Of a stretch of DNA of 64,000 nt, positions 61,754 through 64,000 are shown one piece after another; the stretch's first letter is position 1; every line of letters starts with the position of its first letter. The position numbers and the translations under genes were made by a program. Below the pieces are notes generated by a model. The model saw only the letters and a list, made by a program, of their open reading frames with translations. It did no database searches and was not told the origin of the DNA. This stretch comes from CAVSJJ01 sp963771015 (lineage in GTDB: Bacteria > Actinomycetota > Actinomycetes > Actinomycetales > Dermatophilaceae). The DNA is taken from the NCBI GenBank assembly GCA_963771015.1, contig CAVYRN010000006.1, positions 248,001 to 312,000 on the forward strand. Direction: 5' to 3'.

Positions 61754-62188
61754 TCAGCCCGCGCCGGTGCCGAGCCGGAGGACCTCGTCGAGCTCGGTGA
61801 CGTCGTACCAGAGCAGGTCGCCGTCGTCCGTCCCACCCGGCACGTCGTCGATGTGGAAGGAGACCACGCGGCGGATCGGGACGGGGGCGTCGACCTCGAC
61901 CCGGGTCGGGGACCCGGCAGGGTCGGCCGGCTCCTCGACGAGGGCCGCCTCGACGTCGGCGGCAGCGATGACCCGGCGGCCGCCCGACGTGCGCCGACCG
62001 GCGGCCGCCGTCGCGGCACCGAGCAGCGCGGCATACTCCAGCGTCTCGTCGTCGGTCGACGGGCCTCTGCCGCGCTGCGCCGCCGTGACGGAGTGGGCGG
62101 CCACCGGGGCCGGACCGATCTCGCGTCGGGTCCGCAACATCTCGAGGGACGCGTCGTCGAGCGGGACGTATATCCGGCGTAAGGGCAT
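61754..62188 (-). CDS. DUF6912 family protein
   Basis: 144 aa. IYVPLDDASLEMLRTRREIGPAPVAAHSVT, DDETLEYAALLGAATAA and RRVIAAADVEAA follow the pattern of the actinobacterial DUF6912 family. The function is unknown; no catalytic motif is evident. GGAGGAGCT lies right before the ATG. Confidence 0.6.
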   Translation of the reverse strand: MPLRRIYVPLDDASLEMLRTRREIGPAPVAAHSVTAAQRGRGPSTDDETLEYAALLGAATAAAGRRTSGGRRVIAAADVEAALVEEPADPAGSPTRVEVDAPVPIRRVVSFHIDDVPGGTDDGDLLWYDVTELDEVLRLGTGAG

Positions 62189-62216
62189 AGCTCCTCCGTG
62201 GTCGGGCGGCGCGGGG

Positions 62217-63638
62217 TCAGCGCCGTCCGGGATGGGGTGCGTCGAGCAGCTCCTGCAGTGCGTCAAGAATCGCGTGACCAAGAACGTCGGCGTCGGGAAT
62301 GGCGTCGCGGTCGGTGTACAGACCGTAGTAGACCCCGCCGTCGTAGGACGTCAGGCCGATCGACAGCCCCTGGCCGGTGCTGAGTGGCATGACCGGGTAG
62401 GTCGACACCATCTTGGCGCCGGCGGCGTAGAGCGGCTGCTGGGGGCCCGGGACGTTGGTGATGACGACGTTGAAGAGGCGCCGGGAGACGGCGCCCCCGA
62501 GCCTGGCCCCGAGCGCGTGCATCGTCGGGGGGGCGAACCCGGTGAGCCCGGTGAGCGTCTCGGCCGGTACGGCGTGGCCACCCTCCATCTGCTGGCGCAT
62601 GGCGAAGGCGATCTGGTGCAGCCGCATCGACGCCCCCGGCTCCCCGACGGGCAGGTCGACGAAGCAGGCGGCGAGCACCCGGCCGGTCGCCGCCCCGGGC
62701 CCGTCGTGGACGCTCACCGGCACCATGGCCCGCACCGTCGTCCCGGCGTGGACCGACTCCCCTCGGGTCAGCAGCCAGGTCCGGAAGGCCCCGGTGATCG
62801 TGGCGAGGACGACGTCGTTGATCGTCACCTCGTCGGCGAAGGTGCCCTTGGTCAGCCGGGTCCGGACCGTCCGGTAGTCCTCGAGGTCGGAGCCGATCAT
62901 GACGTAGCGGCGGGCGCGGCCCACCGTGGCGTTGAGCGGCGAGGTCGGCGCCGGGCGGGAGGCTCGAACCAGGGTCGTCGCCACCTCGCCGGCCACCTGG
63001 GCGACCCGGCCCGCGGTGGCCTTCAGATCGCTGATGCCGGACTGGACCGTGTCGATGATCTGGCTCGGGGTGCGCAGGTTGTCGGTGAGTGCACCGACGA
63101 CGAGGTCGAGGTCCGACGGTTCGCGATGCGGCCGCCACTCGGCGGCGGTCTCCTCGTCGATCTGGGCCGCGCCGTCGAGGATGACATGGGAGATGTCGAC
63201 CGCGTTGACGCCGTCGACGAGCGCGTGGTGGGTCTTGGTGATGATGGCGAAGCGGTCCGCGGCCAACCCCTCGACGAGGTAGACCTCCCACAGCGGCCGG
63301 GCCCGGTCCAGCGGCCGGGGCAGGATCCGCGCGACGAGCTCCTCGAGCTGCTCGTCGCTGCCGGGACGCGGCAGCGCGGACCGGCGGACGTGGTAGGTGA
63401 CGTCGAAGTCCTCGTCGTCGACCCAGACCGGGTTGGCGAGGCGGCCCGGTACCTCGCGGACCCGCTGACGGTAGCGCGGGACGAAGGAGATGCGCCGGGC
63501 GATGAGGGTGACGAGCTGGTCGTAGTCGAAGCCGGCGGTCGGGGCGTCGAAGACCATGACGGAGCCGACGTGCATCGGTGTCGTTGCGTCCTCGAGGTGG
63601 AGGAAGGACGTGTCGAGGGTGCTGAGTCGATCGGCCAC
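62217..63638 (-). CDS. Wax ester synthase / diacylglycerol acyltransferase (WS/DGAT)
   Basis: 473 aa. LSTLDTSFLHLEDATTPMHVGSVMVFD is the family start, THHALVDGVNA carries the HHxxxDG catalytic motif (about residue 138), and NVVITNVPGPQQPLYAAGA is the second conserved block. It acylates diacylglycerol or fatty alcohols, giving storage lipid in many actinobacteria. Which product is made here is not decidable. The start is supported by the family N-terminus. Confidence 0.93.
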   Translation of the reverse strand: MADRLSTLDTSFLHLEDATTPMHVGSVMVFDAPTAGFDYDQLVTLIARRISFVPRYRQRVREVPGRLANPVWVDDEDFDVTYHVRRSALPRPGSDEQLEELVARILPRPLDRARPLWEVYLVEGLAADRFAIITKTHHALVDGVNAVDISHVILDGAAQIDEETAAEWRPHREPSDLDLVVGALTDNLRTPSQIIDTVQSGISDLKATAGRVAQVAGEVATTLVRASRPAPTSPLNATVGRARRYVMIGSDLEDYRTVRTRLTKGTFADEVTINDVVLATITGAFRTWLLTRGESVHAGTTVRAMVPVSVHDGPGAATGRVLAACFVDLPVGEPGASMRLHQIAFAMRQQMEGGHAVPAETLTGLTGFAPPTMHALGARLGGAVSRRLFNVVITNVPGPQQPLYAAGAKMVSTYPVMPLSTGQGLSIGLTSYDGGVYYGLYTDRDAIPDADVLGHAILDALQELLDAPHPGRR

Positions 63639-63695
63639 GGCCCCATCGTGGCAGATCGTGGACGAGGCAACCGGATCGTCGTGACGGAGGAGACC

Positions 63696-64000
63696 TCAGA
63701 CACCCCGGGCGCCGGCCCTGCGCCGCGGGCGCGGCCGATCGGGGTGGCCCGCGCGACCTGGCGGACCCATCCGCCCCTCGACCGCCGCGGCCAGGGCGAC
63801 GATGGCCTCGGTCACGGACGCGTGTGGCGCCGACTCGACGAGGCTGCGGCCGGCCAACGTGGCCGCGTCGCACTCGGCGGGGGCCCACGGCACGAAGCGC
63901 GGGTTCTCGAGCCCGGCGAAGCGGGACAGCACCTCCCGGATCTGCCGCTGCGGGTGCGGACCCGCCACCGACGCGCGCACCTTGTTGACGACGACGAACG
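63696..64000 (-). CDS. C-terminal part of a ParA/MinD/CpaE-like P-loop ATPase (partial)
   Basis: The frame enters from the right edge as FVVVNKVRASVAGPHPQRQIREVLSRFAGL, the segment after the switch regions of MinD/ParA-type ATPases, and ends after about 101 residues with an Arg/Pro-rich tail. The visible part resembles the CpaE/TadZ or Ssd ATPases more than chromosomal ParA, but the Walker A region lies outside the window. If it is CpaE-like it could be the missing partner of the Tad system at 35-40 kb, though that is distant and speculative. Confidence 0.55.
   Translation of the reverse strand, partial: FVVVNKVRASVAGPHPQRQIREVLSRFAGLENPRFVPWAPAECDAATLAGRSLVESAPHASVTEAIVALAAAVEGRMGPPGRAGHPDRPRPRRRAGARGV

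Noticed and set aside
1058..62036. CGGCATAC as a strand-polar Chi- or KOPS-like signal
   Set aside because: Orientations are nearly equal (26 versus 23 on the plus strand) with no switch along the window, so replication-strand polarity is not supported here, although the over-representation itself stands.
1..64000. CRISPR arrays, insertion sequences, prophage or integrative element boundaries
   Set aside because: I saw no regularly spaced repeats, transposase or integrase genes, and no att-like repeats beside the tmRNA 3' end, a common integration site.

Overview
The window is a dense, GC-rich (about 70% or more) actinobacterial chromosome segment. It holds about 54 protein genes and one tmRNA, and I see no insertion sequence, prophage, CRISPR array or tRNA. 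Lineage markers are WhiB1 next to a PdtaS-type kinase, an actinobacterial Tad locus with a DUF4244 pilin, a DUF222/13E12 HNH gene under an actinobacterial SOS box, the prfB-ftsEX-smpB block, a 180-kDa-class NAD-glutamate dehydrogenase, and a tmRNA tag ending DFALAA. I infer Actinomycetota, probably Micrococcales (Intrasporangiaceae-like); that placement is inference.

Layout. 0-5 kb: edge of a minus-strand gene, SOS-controlled HNH protein, membrane molybdopterin oxidoreductase plus small partner, GT87-like mannosyltransferase. 5-14 kb: RDD/DUF2510 protein broken by a one-base frameshift, HPPD with divergent Lrp/AsnC regulator, DUF3039, HAD, YqgE, DEAD-box helicase with a long basic extension, VanZ, class I FBP aldolase, membrane-GNAT fusion. 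14-24 kb: pyruvate phosphate dikinase, PAP2 phosphatase, tmRNA, pyruvate carboxylase, DUF2207 protein. 24-29.5 kb, minus strand: prfB, TY-Chap-like gene, ftsE, ftsX, M23 peptidase, smpB. 29.7-35 kb: a large secreted RCC1-repeat protein, DUF1015 protein, a small conserved gene. 35-40 kb: Tad pilus operon with nearly every junction overlapping. 40-45 kb: hypothetical, BrkB, SHOCT, substrate-binding/VWA protein. 45-50 kb: EssC/EccC-like FHA-FtsK ATPase, membrane protein, whiB1. 50-59 kb: PdtaS, NAD-GDH, Orn/Lys/Arg decarboxylase. 58.5-64 kb: coupled gene pair with a WXG-like member, DUF2505, PruA, DUF6912, WS/DGAT, and the edge of a ParA/MinD-like ATPase.

How the genes work together. PPDK, pyruvate carboxylase and class I aldolase sit around the PEP-pyruvate-oxaloacetate node. 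NAD-GDH and PruA together carry proline/glutamate carbon to 2-oxoglutarate. FtsEX with an M23 hydrolase is the standard module for divisome-controlled wall hydrolysis. SmpB and tmRNA form the ribosome rescue system but are encoded about 6 kb apart, separated by pyc and the DUF2207 gene.

The most striking unexplained signal is the octamer CGGCATAC/GTATGCCG. I counted 46 exact copies (49 of the 7-mer GGCATAC/GTATGCC) in 64 kb, on both strands and in genes and intergenic DNA. A simple base-composition estimate predicts about 2 octamers and 6-7 heptamers.
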